Source of the DNA: Haloarcula marismortui ATCC 43049 | GTDB taxonomy: Archaea; Halobacteriota; Halobacteria; Halobacteriales; Haloarculaceae | DNA: 64,000 bases | NCBI RefSeq assembly: GCF_000011085.1 | Contig: NC_006396.1 | Location: forward strand, 2,108,001 to 2,172,000 | Reading direction: 5' to 3' | Shown: piece by piece, positions 54,152 through 64,000 of the stretch | Position numbering within the stretch: position 1 is the first letter of the stretch | Layout of the letters: each line of letters opens with the position of its first letter | Program-made: the position numbers and the translations under genes | The notes under the pieces: generated by a model | Databases searched by the model: none | What the model was told of the DNA's origin: nothing | The model's input: the letters and a program-made list of their open reading frames with translations, nothing else

Positions 54152-55534
54152 TCACTCGGCCGGGGAGACGCGGACGAGCTCGTCGTCGTGCTCCCGCGGG
54201 AAGCCGTCGCCAGCCCGCCCGTCGCGGTTCGACGTAACGAGATACAGCCCGCCGTCTGGCCCCTGCTCAACGTGGCGAATCCGACCGATTTCGTTGGCCA
54301 GCAGGGAGTGGGTCGTCGCGGTGTAGGCGTCGTCGGTCCAGTCCGCGTCATACACCTCGGCGTCGGCACCCGGTGGCAGGTCCGCACCGGCCGGTGTTAG
54401 CGTCGTCACGAGGAGTGTCTGCCCATTCAGGCCGCCGGTGAGCAGTCGGTTCCGGAGCGAGGGCACGGCATCGCCAGTGTAAAACAGCGAGCCAGAGGGT
54501 GCCCACCCACCAGTGTTGCCCGTGTTGGCGAGCGGCCGGCGGACCTCGGGGTCAGCATCGAGGTACTCCGCGTGCTTGCGAGTGTCGGGCCAGCCGTAGT
54601 AGCCCCCAGCTTCGAGGCGGTTGAGTTCGTCCCGCCCGGTCGGGCCGTGCTCGGAGGCGACGAGCGTTCCGTCGGGGAGCCAGGCCAGTCCCTGTGGGTT
54701 CCGGTGGCCGTAGGTGAACACCCGCGGGTCCCCGCCCAGCTCCGGGTTCCCGGGAGCGGGGTCCCCCGCAGGCGTCACGCGGAGGACCTTCCCGCCGAGC
54801 GAGTCGGTGTCGGCAGACAGTTCGCCGTCGCCCGCGTCCCCCGTCGTAATCCAGAGGTAGTTCTCGGGGCCGAACGTGAGCCGCCCGCCGTTGTGTATCT
54901 TGCTCCCGGGAATGTTGTCGACGAGGACGGACTCCGTGGCAGCCGGGTCCTCGGCCGACACGTCCATTGCGACGACCCGATTGACCCGCTCGTCGTCGTC
55001 AGTCATCGTCGTGTAGTAGACGTACACCACCGGCGGATCGGGATACGTTGGATGTGCGGCAACGCCGAGCGTGCCGCCCTCACCGCCGGTGACCCACCAG
55101 CCGTCGTCGCTCGACTCCGCGTCGATGACTGCCGCCGGTTCGGTGACTGTTCGGACGCTGCCGTCCACAAACGAGAGAACGCGACCGACCCGCTCAGTGA
55201 GAAATAGCGTGCCGTCAGCGGCAAATGAGAGGTCCCACGGGATCTCCAGATCCTCGATGAGTGGTTCGGTGGCGAGCGGCGTGTCCGTTGGCGACGTGGT
55301 CGGGGCCGTCCAGTTGGTGTCGGATAACTGGCTACGCTCGTGGCTAAGGGATACGTCGTAGCGATCTAGCGCCCGAGTCGGGCCTGCCGCCGTTGTGGTT
55401 GTTGGCGTCGGATCCGGAGGCTCCGTCTGTGTCCCGGACTCACCGCGACAACCGGCCAGTGCGGTCGCCCCGATACCGCCAAGCGCGGCGAGATACTGGC
55501 GGCGGGAGCGGGCGTCACGGCAGGGGTTTCGCAT
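54152..55534 (-). CDS. PQQ-type sugar dehydrogenase, Tat lipoprotein
   Basis: The 460-residue six-bladed beta-propeller has an N-terminal twin-arginine signal with a lipobox (SRRQYLAALGGIGATALAGC) and a Pro/Thr linker. Landmarks of the soluble aldose dehydrogenase / GSDH family are PWDLSFAADGTLFLTERVGRV near 125, GGEGGTLGVAAHPTYP near 175, HNGGRLTFGPENYLWITTGDAG near 240 and YGHRNPQGLAWLPDG near 300. It would oxidise sugars outside the cell. ATG 55534 gives the Tat signal; the frame to 55720 overlaps rps7. Confidence 0.9.
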   Translation of the reverse strand: MRNPCRDARSRRQYLAALGGIGATALAGCRGESGTQTEPPDPTPTTTTAAGPTRALDRYDVSLSHERSQLSDTNWTAPTTSPTDTPLATEPLIEDLEIPWDLSFAADGTLFLTERVGRVLSFVDGSVRTVTEPAAVIDAESSDDGWWVTGGEGGTLGVAAHPTYPDPPVVYVYYTTMTDDDERVNRVVAMDVSAEDPAATESVLVDNIPGSKIHNGGRLTFGPENYLWITTGDAGDGELSADTDSLGGKVLRVTPAGDPAPGNPELGGDPRVFTYGHRNPQGLAWLPDGTLVASEHGPTGRDELNRLEAGGYYGWPDTRKHAEYLDADPEVRRPLANTGNTGGWAPSGSLFYTGDAVPSLRNRLLTGGLNGQTLLVTTLTPAGADLPPGADAEVYDADWTDDAYTATTHSLLANEIGRIRHVEQGPDGGLYLVTSNRDGRAGDGFPREHDDELVRVSPAE

Positions 55535-55583
55535 AGATTTCTCTGCCGAGTATGGAAGAATAAAGATGTCGGAGACAGCCGAG

Positions 55584-56204
55584 TTAGCGAGCGGCAGCCG
55601 CGACGCGTTCTTTCTCTTCTTTCTGGTTGACCGCGTAGGTCTGGACGTCGTCGTTGGCAGCACCGATGAGCTGCTGTGCGAGCGCCTCGGCGGCGGTCGT
55701 GGTGGTCTTGAACGAGCCACCGTAGACGCCCTCAGCGAGGAACTTCAGGGCCTGGTCAACGCGGCGCTGTGGCGCGACGTCGACGGCCTTCGGGACCGAG
55801 ATACCACCGTATTTCAGGCGGACGGTCTCCTCTCGGGGGGCGCTGTTCTCGACAGCACTGACGAGCACCTGAATCGGGTTCTCGTCGGTGCGCTCGTGAA
55901 CGAGTTCGAACGCCTCAGTGACGATGGAGGTCGCAAGCTGTTTCTTGCCCGTGTTTTCGTCAGTCTGCATCAGGCGGTTGATCAGCCGCTCAACGATGCT
56001 GATCTCGCTTTTCTTGAACTGCTTGTCCGCGTGGCGCCCCATCGTGTGGGCGATCGGCGTGACAGTGATGTAGCGCTCGGTCGAGGGGTCGGAGTACTCG
56101 ATGTCCGTGATATCCCACTCGCCGAACAGCTTCGCACGGGCCGTCTCCGGCTCGCTTTCCTCAGCCGCGTCAGCGTCAGCCTCAGGTGTGTCTTCTGCAC
56201 TCAT
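55584..56204 (-). CDS. rpsG: Ribosomal protein uS7
   Basis: The 206-residue archaeal S7 has an acidic N-terminal extension (SAEDTPEADADAAEESEPE), then LFGEWDITDIEYSDPSTERYITVTPI and a C-terminus with NDDVQTYAVNQKEEKERVAAAAR. It lies two bases after rps12. In the classic str operon EF-2 would follow; here a sugar dehydrogenase gene follows. Confidence 0.96.
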   Translation of the reverse strand: MSAEDTPEADADAAEESEPETARAKLFGEWDITDIEYSDPSTERYITVTPIAHTMGRHADKQFKKSEISIVERLINRLMQTDENTGKKQLATSIVTEAFELVHERTDENPIQVLVSAVENSAPREETVRLKYGGISVPKAVDVAPQRRVDQALKFLAEGVYGGSFKTTTTAAEALAQQLIGAANDDVQTYAVNQKEEKERVAAAAR

Positions 56205-56206
56205 GG

Positions 56207-56635
56207 TTATCGGACCGGTTTCTCCGCGTTCCCGCGAACGAGTTCGATGAGAGAGACACCGTTGACCTTCTCGACCTTGTAGTTGACACCGGAGAGGTCG
56301 CCCATCGCGCGGCCCTTCGCCCCGCCGATACCTGCGATCGTGACCTCGTCGTGCTCGTCAATGAAAGAGATAGCGCCGTCACCGGGACAGAACGCGGTGA
56401 CCTGCTTACCGTTCTTGATGAGCTGGACGCGGACACACTTCCGGATAGCGGAGTTAGGCTGCTTGGCCTCGATTCCGACTTTCTCCAGTACAATACCTCG
56501 TCCCTGGGGCGCACCCTCGAGCGGGTCGGACTTCTTGCCCAGGCCGCGTTCGCGACGCGCGTAGTCAGTGTCGGACCACCGGTGCTTCTGGCGGTCCTTC
56601 TTGAGCTTGCGCGCGGCGTACTTGCCGTTCGCCAT
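56207..56635 (-). CDS. rpsL: Ribosomal protein uS12
   Basis: The 142-residue decoding-centre protein starts [21 protein letters not shown] and has [31 protein letters not shown]. The ATG at 56635 is preceded by a clear promoter; an upstream ATG at 56644 is an alternative. It is first in the rps12-rps7 unit. Confidence 0.96.
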   Translation of the reverse strand: MANGKYAARKLKKDRQKHRWSDTDYARRERGLGKKSDPLEGAPQGRGIVLEKVGIEAKQPNSAIRKCVRVQLIKNGKQVTAFCPGDGAISFIDEHDEVTIAGIGGAKGRAMGDLSGVNYKVEKVNGVSLIELVRGNAEKPVR

Positions 56636-57106
56636 AGTAGGCACTGGTACCTTTCGGAGGTACTTAAGACTCCTCTTTCGGACTCAGCCGGTAGCGCCGG
56701 TGTGTGTGGCGTTCTATGCCATAGACAGGTCAAAAGTGCGGCAGATAACGTGAGGGGAGTGCCACGACAACGGGAAAGAAGCGGTCAGCACGGTGTTTCA
56801 GTCGGGTGTGAGGCGCAGTGCGGCACTTCCACTGTTCGTCGGGAACCCACGCACCACGACTTCGACCGCACGCCGGAGTCGGCTGACACTATCGGCGGTG
56901 ACTGGTTCGATGGATGTGTTAGCCTGAATTGACAAGCCCCTTCGCAGCCGTACAGCCGACAGTCTGTGTCTCAGAAGCCACAGGTCCCGGTGCCACAACC
57001 CGTTAACAGGGCGATGGCGCGCGTGCACGGAATCAGGTGTGATAACTGGGCAGATGGTTTCTAGTAGCGGCACTTGAGTTATTCAGACAGACCTGCCGTA
57101 GTAGCT
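56636..57106. other. Intergenic stretch between rps12 and the transducer
   Basis: These 471 bases separate divergent genes and hold both promoters. No frame reads like a haloarchaeal protein; the longest, on the minus strand (56798-57073), is Arg/Leu-rich and basic. Confidence 0.5.
56661..56680 (-). promoter_or_regulatory. Promoter of rps12-rps7
   Basis: On the minus strand CGAAAGAGGAGTCTTAAGTA combines a BRE-like CGAAA with a TATA-like CTTAAGTA, 26-33 bases upstream of the rps12 ATG, consistent with a near-leaderless transcript. Confidence 0.55.
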
Positions 57107-59494
57107 ATGAAACTTGAACAACGTCTCCCAGATGTCGTCCGGCAAACGTATCTCCGGAAGTTGGCGCTTATCATTCTCTGTATCGCCCTGCTCGTTGCGG
57201 GTGTGAGCGTCACCGCGGAGCGGACGGTTGCAGACGAACTGACAGAACAGCGCGAGAACGAACTGCAGACCGGGGCCGTCCAGACAGCCACGACAACGGC
57301 AGACTGGGTTCGGAGCCAGCGAAACGCCGCACGAACCCTCTCGACGCTGTCCGACGTCCAGGATGGAAGCCCGACGATGATCCGTGGCGCGTTACAGCGG
57401 CAAGCGTTCTACCAGCCGGAGTCGGTGTACGCCATCCACTACGTCAATGAAGAGACTCTAGAAATCAAGGAGTCGTCGCTGAGCGACCGACGCCAGACAT
57501 CGCTCCGGACGGACGACTTCGAGTGGGAGGGCGGGGTCCTCTCGGTCACCGGGTCGAACTCGGTCGATATGTCGACAGTGTACACCTACGACGGAGGGAA
57601 ATACATCGCCTTCGCGAGCCCGGTCGCCCGGAGCGACAAACTGGTCGTTGTGGTCCACAACGTGACCGCACGGACGGCCCAGTTCCGCAACTCCATCGAC
57701 GGCGGTGAAACGCGGATTGTCCGACAGGACGGGACGGTCCAGTTCGCCGAGGACGCCTCGACCATCGGCACGCAGTACAACGTCTCCGCCAACCTGAGCG
57801 CACTTACAACGGGAGACAGCGGCGTGGCCCGGAGCGGGCCGTACCTGGTCGCCGCGGAGTCTGTCGATGATACGCCGTGGATCGTCGTCAAGCAGGCCCC
57901 GAAATCGACCGCCTTCGCACTGCGTGACAGTATTATCGGGAGTTTCATCGCCATCATCGGTGTTTCACTGGCCGGGTTCGCCGTCATCGGCGTGGTCGTC
58001 GGTCGTGGCATCATGCAGTCGCTCAGACGGCTCTCGACGCAGGCGGAAGCCCTCGCAGTGGGGAACTTCGACACCGACATCAAACAGTCTGACCGCCTCG
58101 ACGAGGTCGGCGACGTCCAGAACGCCTTCTACGAGATGAAGACCTATCTCGACACCGTCGCCGCACAGGCCGACGCACTCTCCAGACAGGCGTTCGACGA
58201 CCCGGCGCTCGACAAGGACGTGCCCGGTCAACTCGGCGCGTCGCTATCGAGTATGCACGGGAACCTCGAATCGTTCATCAGCGACCTCGAACAGGCCCAG
58301 CAGGAGGCCGAAGAGTCCAAAGCAGAGGCAGAAGAGATAGCAGGAACGCTCGAACAGCAGGCCGAAGAGTTCTCGGCCGTCATGCGGCAGGCAGCCGACG
58401 GCGACCTCACCCAGCGACTCGACACCGACACGGACAACGACGCGATGGCCGACATCGCCGCTGCGTTCAACGATATGCTCGCCCAGCTCGGCCAGACGGT
58501 CATGCGAATCCGGGAGTTCGCCGACGACGTCGACGGCTCCGCCGACCAGATAACCGCGAGCGCTACTGAGGTCCGTGGCGCCAGCGAGGAGGTCAGTGAA
58601 TCCGTCCAGGAGATCGCCGACGGCGCGGAGACGCAGTACGAGAACATCGAGGAGACGGTCGACGAGATGTCAGGCCTCTCCGCGACGGTCGAAGAGGTCG
58701 CAGCACAGGCCGACGAAGTCGCGACCACATCGAACGAAGCCGCCGAAATCGGTGAAACCGGCAGCGAGCGCGCATCAGAGGCTATCGAAGTGATGAACGA
58801 CATCGAGACGCGAGCAGACGAAACAATCGACCGCGTCGAGTCGCTCGACGACGAGATGGAGCAGATAGGCGACATCGTCGACCTCATCGACGACATCGCC
58901 GAGCAGACCAATATGCTCGCCCTGAACGCCTCTATCGAGGCCGCCCGAGCCGGTGAAGCGGGTGAAGGGTTCGCCGTCGTCGCCGATGAAATCAAAGGCC
59001 TCGCCCAGGAGACGACCGAGGCCACCGAAGAGGTCTCAACGGTTATCGAGGACGTGCAGGACACCACCGGTGACGCCGTGACCGACATCAGACAGATGGG
59101 CGACTCCGTCACGGACGGCATCGATACCGTCGACGACGCAATCGAATCGCTTGAGGCCATTGTCGACCGGGTCGAGGAAGTCAATGACGGCATTCAGTCC
59201 ATCAGCGACGCTACCGACGAACAGGCCGCGACGACGGAGGAGGTGGTGGCGATGACCGACGAAGTCGGAACAATCAGCGAGGAAACCGCGTCCAGCGCCG
59301 AGAACGTCGCCGCCGCCGCGGAGGAACAGACCGCAACCATCAATGAGGTCACCAGCGGCATCGAATCCCTGTCGGATCAGGCTGGCGACCTCAGCGAACT
59401 CCTGCAGACGTTCGATGTCGATAGCGGAACCACACACAGCGATACCGACGTGTACGAGCACGACGCGTCGGACGTCTCAGTGGGCGACGACTGA
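57107..59494 (+). CDS. Membrane-bound haloarchaeal transducer (methyl-accepting chemoreceptor)
   Basis: The 795-residue receptor has a first membrane helix (about 18-37), an extracellular sensor of about 240 residues, a second helix (about 278-303) and HAMP-like segments (about 303-455). The methyl-accepting signalling domain has the hairpin tip [37 protein letters not shown] near 605-640. The sensor ([34 protein letters not shown]) resembles a Cache domain. It would pass a signal to CheW/CheA, absent here. It is inserted between nusA and rps12. ATG 57107 is chosen. Confidence 0.93.
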   Translation: MKLEQRLPDVVRQTYLRKLALIILCIALLVAGVSVTAERTVADELTEQRENELQTGAVQTATTTADWVRSQRNAARTLSTLSDVQDGSPTMIRGALQRQAFYQPESVYAIHYVNEETLEIKESSLSDRRQTSLRTDDFEWEGGVLSVTGSNSVDMSTVYTYDGGKYIAFASPVARSDKLVVVVHNVTARTAQFRNSIDGGETRIVRQDGTVQFAEDASTIGTQYNVSANLSALTTGDSGVARSGPYLVAAESVDDTPWIVVKQAPKSTAFALRDSIIGSFIAIIGVSLAGFAVIGVVVGRGIMQSLRRLSTQAEALAVGNFDTDIKQSDRLDEVGDVQNAFYEMKTYLDTVAAQADALSRQAFDDPALDKDVPGQLGASLSSMHGNLESFISDLEQAQQEAEESKAEAEEIAGTLEQQAEEFSAVMRQAADGDLTQRLDTDTDNDAMADIAAAFNDMLAQLGQTVMRIREFADDVDGSADQITASATEVRGASEEVSESVQEIADGAETQYENIEETVDEMSGLSATVEEVAAQADEVATTSNEAAEIGETGSERASEAIEVMNDIETRADETIDRVESLDDEMEQIGDIVDLIDDIAEQTNMLALNASIEAARAGEAGEGFAVVADEIKGLAQETTEATEEVSTVIEDVQDTTGDAVTDIRQMGDSVTDGIDTVDDAIESLEAIVDRVEEVNDGIQSISDATDEQAATTEEVVAMTDEVGTISEETASSAENVAAAAEEQTATINEVTSGIESLSDQAGDLSELLQTFDVDSGTTHSDTDVYEHDASDVSVGDD

Positions 59495-59551
59495 ACGGCG
59501 GTTGTTCTCCAGTCCGGTTTTGAAAAAGGCGAACTGAACAGGTCGCCCTGC

Positions 59552-59977
59552 TCAGGTCAGTTCGATGCCGTCGATTTCGAAGTGCCGCTTGGCCAGTTGC
59601 CGGGCGGCATCGATGTTACGCCCTTCACGGCCGATCGCGGCTCCGCGGTCCTCCTGTGCCACTTCGACGTAGGCAACGGTGTCGTCGTTCTCCGAGACGG
59701 TGACGTTGTACACCGCAGCCGGCGCGAGCGCGTTAGCCACGAAGTCCTCGGCCGTCTCGGCGGCTTCAACGAGTTTGACCTCGCGGCCAAGGCGTTCCTC
59801 GACGCGCTCGACCGTCTGGCCGCCCGGGCCGATGGCGTCGGCCATTTGCCCCCGTTTGACCAGATACACCACCTGGTCGTGGTCCTCATCGACGACGCAA
59901 TCCCGGACGGTGACGGCTGCCTCGTCCTCGAAGAGGGCGACCAGTCGACGTGCTTCGTCCGAGAGTTCGACCCGCAT
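59552..59977 (-). CDS. nusA: NusA-like transcription factor
   Basis: The 141-residue archaeal NusA consists of two KH domains: VVYLVKRGQMADAIGPGGQTVERVEERLG and AYVEVAQEDRGAAIGREGRNIDAARQLAKRHF, each with the G-x-x-G loop. It binds RNA or RNA polymerase. It follows rpoA2 immediately, the standard archaeal order. Confidence 0.95.
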   Translation of the reverse strand: MRVELSDEARRLVALFEDEAAVTVRDCVVDEDHDQVVYLVKRGQMADAIGPGGQTVERVEERLGREVKLVEAAETAEDFVANALAPAAVYNVTVSENDDTVAYVEVAQEDRGAAIGREGRNIDAARQLAKRHFEIDGIELT

Positions 59978-61164
59978 CAGTCCTGAGTCGTACCCATCCG
60001 GAGGTTGACATCACCAGTGCCGAGTTTGATCGGCTTCCCGACGATGACGTTCTCCGTGACGCCGTCGAGTTCGTCGACCTCGCCGTGGATGGCGGCGTCG
60101 AGCAGGTGATTAACCGTCACCTCGAACGCTGCACGGGCGAGCACGGAGTCTTTCGACCCCGAGATGCCGTGGCGGCCGATGGACTCGATAGTCCCCTCGT
60201 TGGTCATGATGTCGGCCACGAGCATCAGGTGCCGGACGTTCACGTCGTCAAGCCCCTGCTCTTCGAGCGTGTTCATCGTCTCGTTGATGAGCGTCTCGCG
60301 GGCCGCTTCGACGCCGAGTTCCCGGTAGATCTCGTGGATGTTGTTACACGTCGTCCGGGAGGCGTCGACGCCCTCGATGTCCAGCACTTCGCCGAAGTCC
60401 GAGCCCTCGGTGTAGAGGACGAACTCCTCGCCGTTGTCCGTCTCCTCCTTGCGGATAACGACGCGGGTGATCTCCTCGATCCCCTTGAAGACGATCTCCC
60501 GTAGCTCCTCGACCAGCTGCAAGAGGTCGCGGTAGCTGGGTTCCTCCGGGCCGAACTCGATGAGCGTGCCGGCCTGCCGGGTCGAGACGCCGAGATTCGA
60601 TTCGATGGTCTCGGCGATCTCCTCGGCGATGGCGTCCGTGTCGTTGACCGTCGGCCACCGCTCCAGCAGCGTGTCCTCGTTGAGGTCGATCTCGACGAGC
60701 ATGTCCGCGACGTTCGTCGAGATGTCACCCAGCGCGAGGATGCGCGTCGCCTCGATCTTCCAGACGACCTCGTGGGCGCGCTCGCGGTCCGTCGCGTACT
60801 CCTCATCAAGGTGGACCGTCATCATCGGGGTGTCCGGCGTCTTCCGGGCGTCCACCAGCTCGATGAGCCGTGGCAGGCCCTGTGTCACGTCGATCTCGGC
60901 GACCCCCGCGTAGTGGAACGTGTTCATCGTCATCTGCGTTCCCGGTTCGCCGATGGACTGAGCCGAGACGGTCCCGACCGGGTCAAGTGGGTCGACGCGC
61001 GTGTCGAGGTAGCGGGTCTCGACGGCCTTGGCGATGCGGTCGGCGTCGTCGACGCCGACGCCACGTTCCTCGATGGTGCTGTACACTTCGTCTTTCAGCC
61101 GTCGCGGCAGCTCAGTGTCCTCGACGACGGCTTCGATGTCTGCTGATACGTCGTGTGCTGTCAT
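59977..61164 (-). CDS. rpoA2: RNA polymerase subunit A''
   Basis: The 395-residue C-terminal part of the largest subunit has [27 protein letters not shown] (about 60-88, bridge helix/trigger-loop region). Its C-terminus has [48 protein letters not shown]. It overlaps nusA by one base and starts two bases after rpoA1. Confidence 0.97.
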
Positions 61165-61166
61165 TG

Positions 61167-64000
61167 TTAGTCGTCACCCTCGGCCATCCACCAGTCGTCC
61201 GCGTGCTCCGAGAGGTTGGTCCGCTCGGTGCGGGTCCCGAGGAAGCTCTCTTTTTGCTTCTCGCTCTCGAACTCCTCGTCGAGGACGCTGTCGGCGATCT
61301 GTTCGACATCCACGATGTCCCCGTCCTGATTCGAGGACACGTCGACCGGCGACGTGCCGTCCTCGCCGAACTCGAACTGGACGATGGTGTCCGAAGTGTC
61401 CCGGACGGTCCCGTCGTACTGCGTTTCGAGTTCAGACAGGGCGTTGATGAGCCGGCGCTGCAGGTACCCGGACTTCGACGTCCGGACGGCCGTATCGACC
61501 AGCCCCTCGCGGCCACCCATGGCGTGGAAGAAGAACTCCTTCGGGCCGAGCCCGGAGCGGTAGGAGGCCTCCACGAAGCCGTGGGCGTCGGCCGACAGGT
61601 CGTTCTCCTCGAAGTGTGAGAGGGTTCGGTTCTCGTAGCCACGGTTGATCCGCTCGCCACGGACTGCCTGCTGGCCGACACAGCCGGCCATCTGGGTCAG
61701 GTTCAGCATCGACCCACGCGCACCGGATTCGGCCATGATGACGGCCGGGTTGTCTTCGCCAAAGTGGTCCTCGGCGATGTCACCGGCGGAGTCACGCGCC
61801 TTGCCCAGCGTCTGCATGATCTTCATTTCGAGCGTCTCATCGACGGTCCGGCCAGGCAGCGATTCGAGTTCGCCGCGGTCGTAGGTCTCGATGAGTTCCT
61901 CGACGCGGTCGTACGCGCTGTCGATGGCGTCGTTGATCTGCTCTTCCGCTTCTCGTGGGATAGACTCGTCGTCGATGCTGATGGAGAACCCGAAGTGCAT
62001 GATCGACCGCATCGCCAGCGCCGAGACCTCGTTGACGAGAATCCGGGCACGGGTCCGCGAGTAGTCCTTGGCGATGGTGTCGACGATTTCGCCGCCGAAG
62101 GCCCCGACGGCGTCCTCGTCGATAGTGCCGCCAGTCATCTGGCCGTCCTCGACGACGACAGTGTCGCCAGCAGAGGACGTGAACTCCAGATTCAGGTCGT
62201 CCGGCAGCAGCTCCGAGAACAGCGAGCGGCCGGTCCAGTACTCCTCGCCGCCCTCGTCGACGCCGTCGGCCTCGGGCAGCTCGTCGATGCGGGTCGCCCG
62301 GAGCAGGTCAAGCGCCTGCGTCTCGTTGAACTTCGGATTGGTGTGGGTCAGCAGGTAGGTCCCGCTGATGTGGTCCTGAATCGCGCCGATGATGTTCTCG
62401 CCGAAGCGCGGGGAGAGCATCTGTTCCTGCACGCGCATGAGGACGCGGGCTTCGGCCCGGGCCTCCTCGTTTTGCAGGGCGTGCATGTTCATCTCGTCCC
62501 CGTCGAAGTCAGCGTTGTACGGCGGACAGACCGTCGTGTTCAGCCGGAACGTCTTGTACGGCATCACGACGACCTCGTGGGCCATGATGGACATCCGGTG
62601 CAGCGACGGCTGGCGGTTGAAGATGATGATGTCACCGTCGACCAGATGGCGGGACACTTCCCACTCCGCTTCGACCTTCTCCGCGAGTTCCTCGCAGTTC
62701 TTCTCGGTCACCTTCAGTCGGCGGCCGTCCGGCCGCTTGACGTAGTTCGCGCCGGGGTGGGCTTCAGGCCCGTTGGAGACGTACCGTCGCGCTTCCTCAA
62801 GGTTGCGCTCGGTGACGTTCATCGTCTGGGTCATCTCCTTGGCGACCCGGTCCGGCACACCGACCTCGTTCAGCGAGAGCGTCGGGTCCGGCGAGATGAC
62901 GGTCCGAGCGGAGAAGTTCACGCGTTTCCCGGACAGCGACCCACGGAATCGGCCCTCCTTGCCTTTCAGGCGCTGGGAGAGGGTCTTCAGCGGCCGGCCG
63001 GAGCGGTGTCGCGCCGGCGGCGTGCCCGAAATCTCGTTGTCCATGAAGGTGGTGACGTGGTACTGCAGCAGTTCCCAGAGGTCCTCGATAATCAGCTGTG
63101 GCGCACCCGCCTCGCGGTTCTCCATGAACCGCTGGTTGATGCGGATGATGTCCACAAGCTTGTGGGTGAGGTCGTCCTCGGAGCGCTGGCCGTTGTCCAG
63201 CGTAATCGAGGGGCGAGCGGTGACCGGCGGCACCGGCAGCACCGTCAGAATCATCCACTCCGGTCGGGAGCGGGCCGGTTTCATCCCCAGCACTTCGATG
63301 TCCTCGTCCGGGATGTCCTCGAACCAGTCTCGGATATCGCTGGGCATGAGCTTGTTCATGTCCTCCTCGGTCAGGTCAACCGACAACGCCTTCTCTAGGG
63401 CCTTGCGGTCCTCCTGCCGGGGTCGGAACTCGCCGCTGAGAATCTCCTGAACGCGGCTGCTGTCGATGCCGGTTTCTTCGGAGAGCTCGATGGGCGAGAT
63501 CGGGTCCTCGGACTCCTCCATCGCGGCGGCGATCCGCTCGGGGTAGTCCGAGGCCAGCACGTCCTGCACCTCGTAGTAGGTGGTCGGCTTCTCGTGTTTG
63601 ATATCGTACTGCTTCTCGCCACAGAACGGACAGCGGTCCTTCTTGCGGGCCTGCCGGATGGCGGCCTTGGTCACGTCGTTGAGGTCGCGACCGAGGTCCT
63701 GGGTCCGTGTCAGTCGGTCAGCGAACTCGTCGCGCTCGTGCTCGTCGAGACAGAGCCGGGAGCACTCCCGGCAGGTCCCGCGCAGGAGTCGGCGGATGAG
63801 CTTCGCGAACCCGACGTGGATGACGGGCGCAGCGAGTTCGATGTGGCCGAAGTGGCCGTTACACGACCCGCTGTGTTTCCCGCAGGTCTTACACTCTAGA
63901 CCGGGGTCGATGACACCGAGTCGCGGGTCCATCAGCCCCATGTCGATGGGGAAGCCGTCGTCGTCGTACGTGTCGGCCGTAATCACTTTCGTGGCCGACA
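61167..64000 (-). CDS. rpoA1: RNA polymerase subunit A' (5' end beyond the window)
   Basis: About 944 residues are visible; the frame stays open to the edge ([15 protein letters not shown]), so the true start lies outside. Zinc-binding Cys residues appear in [19 protein letters not shown] and [11 protein letters not shown]. The catalytic motif [13 protein letters not shown] binds the two magnesium ions. An insert near residue 150-195 looks like a helical HTH ([26 protein letters not shown]). Gene order rpoA1-rpoA2-nusA is standard. Confidence 0.97.

Noticed and set aside
56798-57073. A 91-codon minus-strand frame between rps12 and the transducer
   Set aside because: Basic, Arg/Leu-rich product without recognisable features, inside a divergent promoter region.
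61764-63398. A 544-codon plus-strand open frame
   Set aside because: It is antisense to rpoA1 and its product has no domain; a by-product of GC-rich codon use.

Overview
The window is chromosomal DNA of an extremely halophilic archaeon, probably a Haloarcula-like member of the Haloarculaceae (the family is inferred). The proteins are very acidic. Lineage markers include A'/A'' split RNA polymerase, EF-1alpha, EF-2, Tat and PGF-CTERM secreted proteins, a haloarchaeal transducer and PhiH1-repressor-like and HFX_2341-like regulators. Host DNA is GC-rich and tightly packed.

Layout. 1-12.8 kb is ordinary host chromosome: a PrsW-type membrane protease (cut by the edge), pdxT, hisE, a receiver-kinase, an ASCH protein, a Nog1-like GTPase, a SIMPL protein, a DUF389 membrane protein, EngB, an HPr-kinase-like protein, and an overlapping pair formed by a secreted dockerin-bearing phosphoesterase and a surface-anchored cohesin-like protein. 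13,130-38,620 is an integrated mobile element of about 25.5 kb, bounded by a perfect 15-bp direct repeat. The right copy is the 3' end of an intact tRNA-Ala(CGC) gene. The left copy lies beside a tyrosine integrase. 38.6-64 kb is host again: the translation/transcription cluster (rpoA1-rpoA2-nusA, rps12-rps7, EF-2, tuf-rps10-tRNA-Ala, all on the minus strand) split by unrelated genes (a chemoreceptor, a sugar dehydrogenase, a biotin ECF transporter, a large sensor kinase, methionine/homoserine genes).

The element is a mosaic. Its left end has the integrase, a small zinc protein and a PhiH1-like repressor facing them across a palindrome-rich gap. The middle (about 15.3-29.4 kb) is visibly richer in A+T. 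It carries an Orc1/Cdc6, a CARF-like regulator, small DNA-binding proteins and a modification-dependent restriction locus. That locus holds a three-domain DNA reader (EVE-like, SRA-like, EVE-like), an McrB AAA+ motor with its own EVE-like N-terminus, an McrC nuclease gene and a MazG-type pyrophosphohydrolase. mcrC is split by a 1,403-bp IS4/ISH8-like insertion flanked by 17-bp repeats; removing the IS and one repeat restores a 436-residue frame. The right part (29.4-38.5 kb) is GC-rich and follows the gene order of pleolipoviruses: small membrane protein, large C-terminally anchored spike, two small membrane proteins, NTPase, and on the opposite strand a replication-type gene behind an HTH and a zinc protein. 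The NTPase gene has a frameshift between Walker A and Walker B.

Most striking points: the tRNA-bounded provirus carrying a disabled McrBC-type island, the reader/motor pair sharing a domain type, the cohesin-dockerin gene pair, and several unexplained palindromes in the element. All functional calls come from motif and family recognition by eye; no searches were run.
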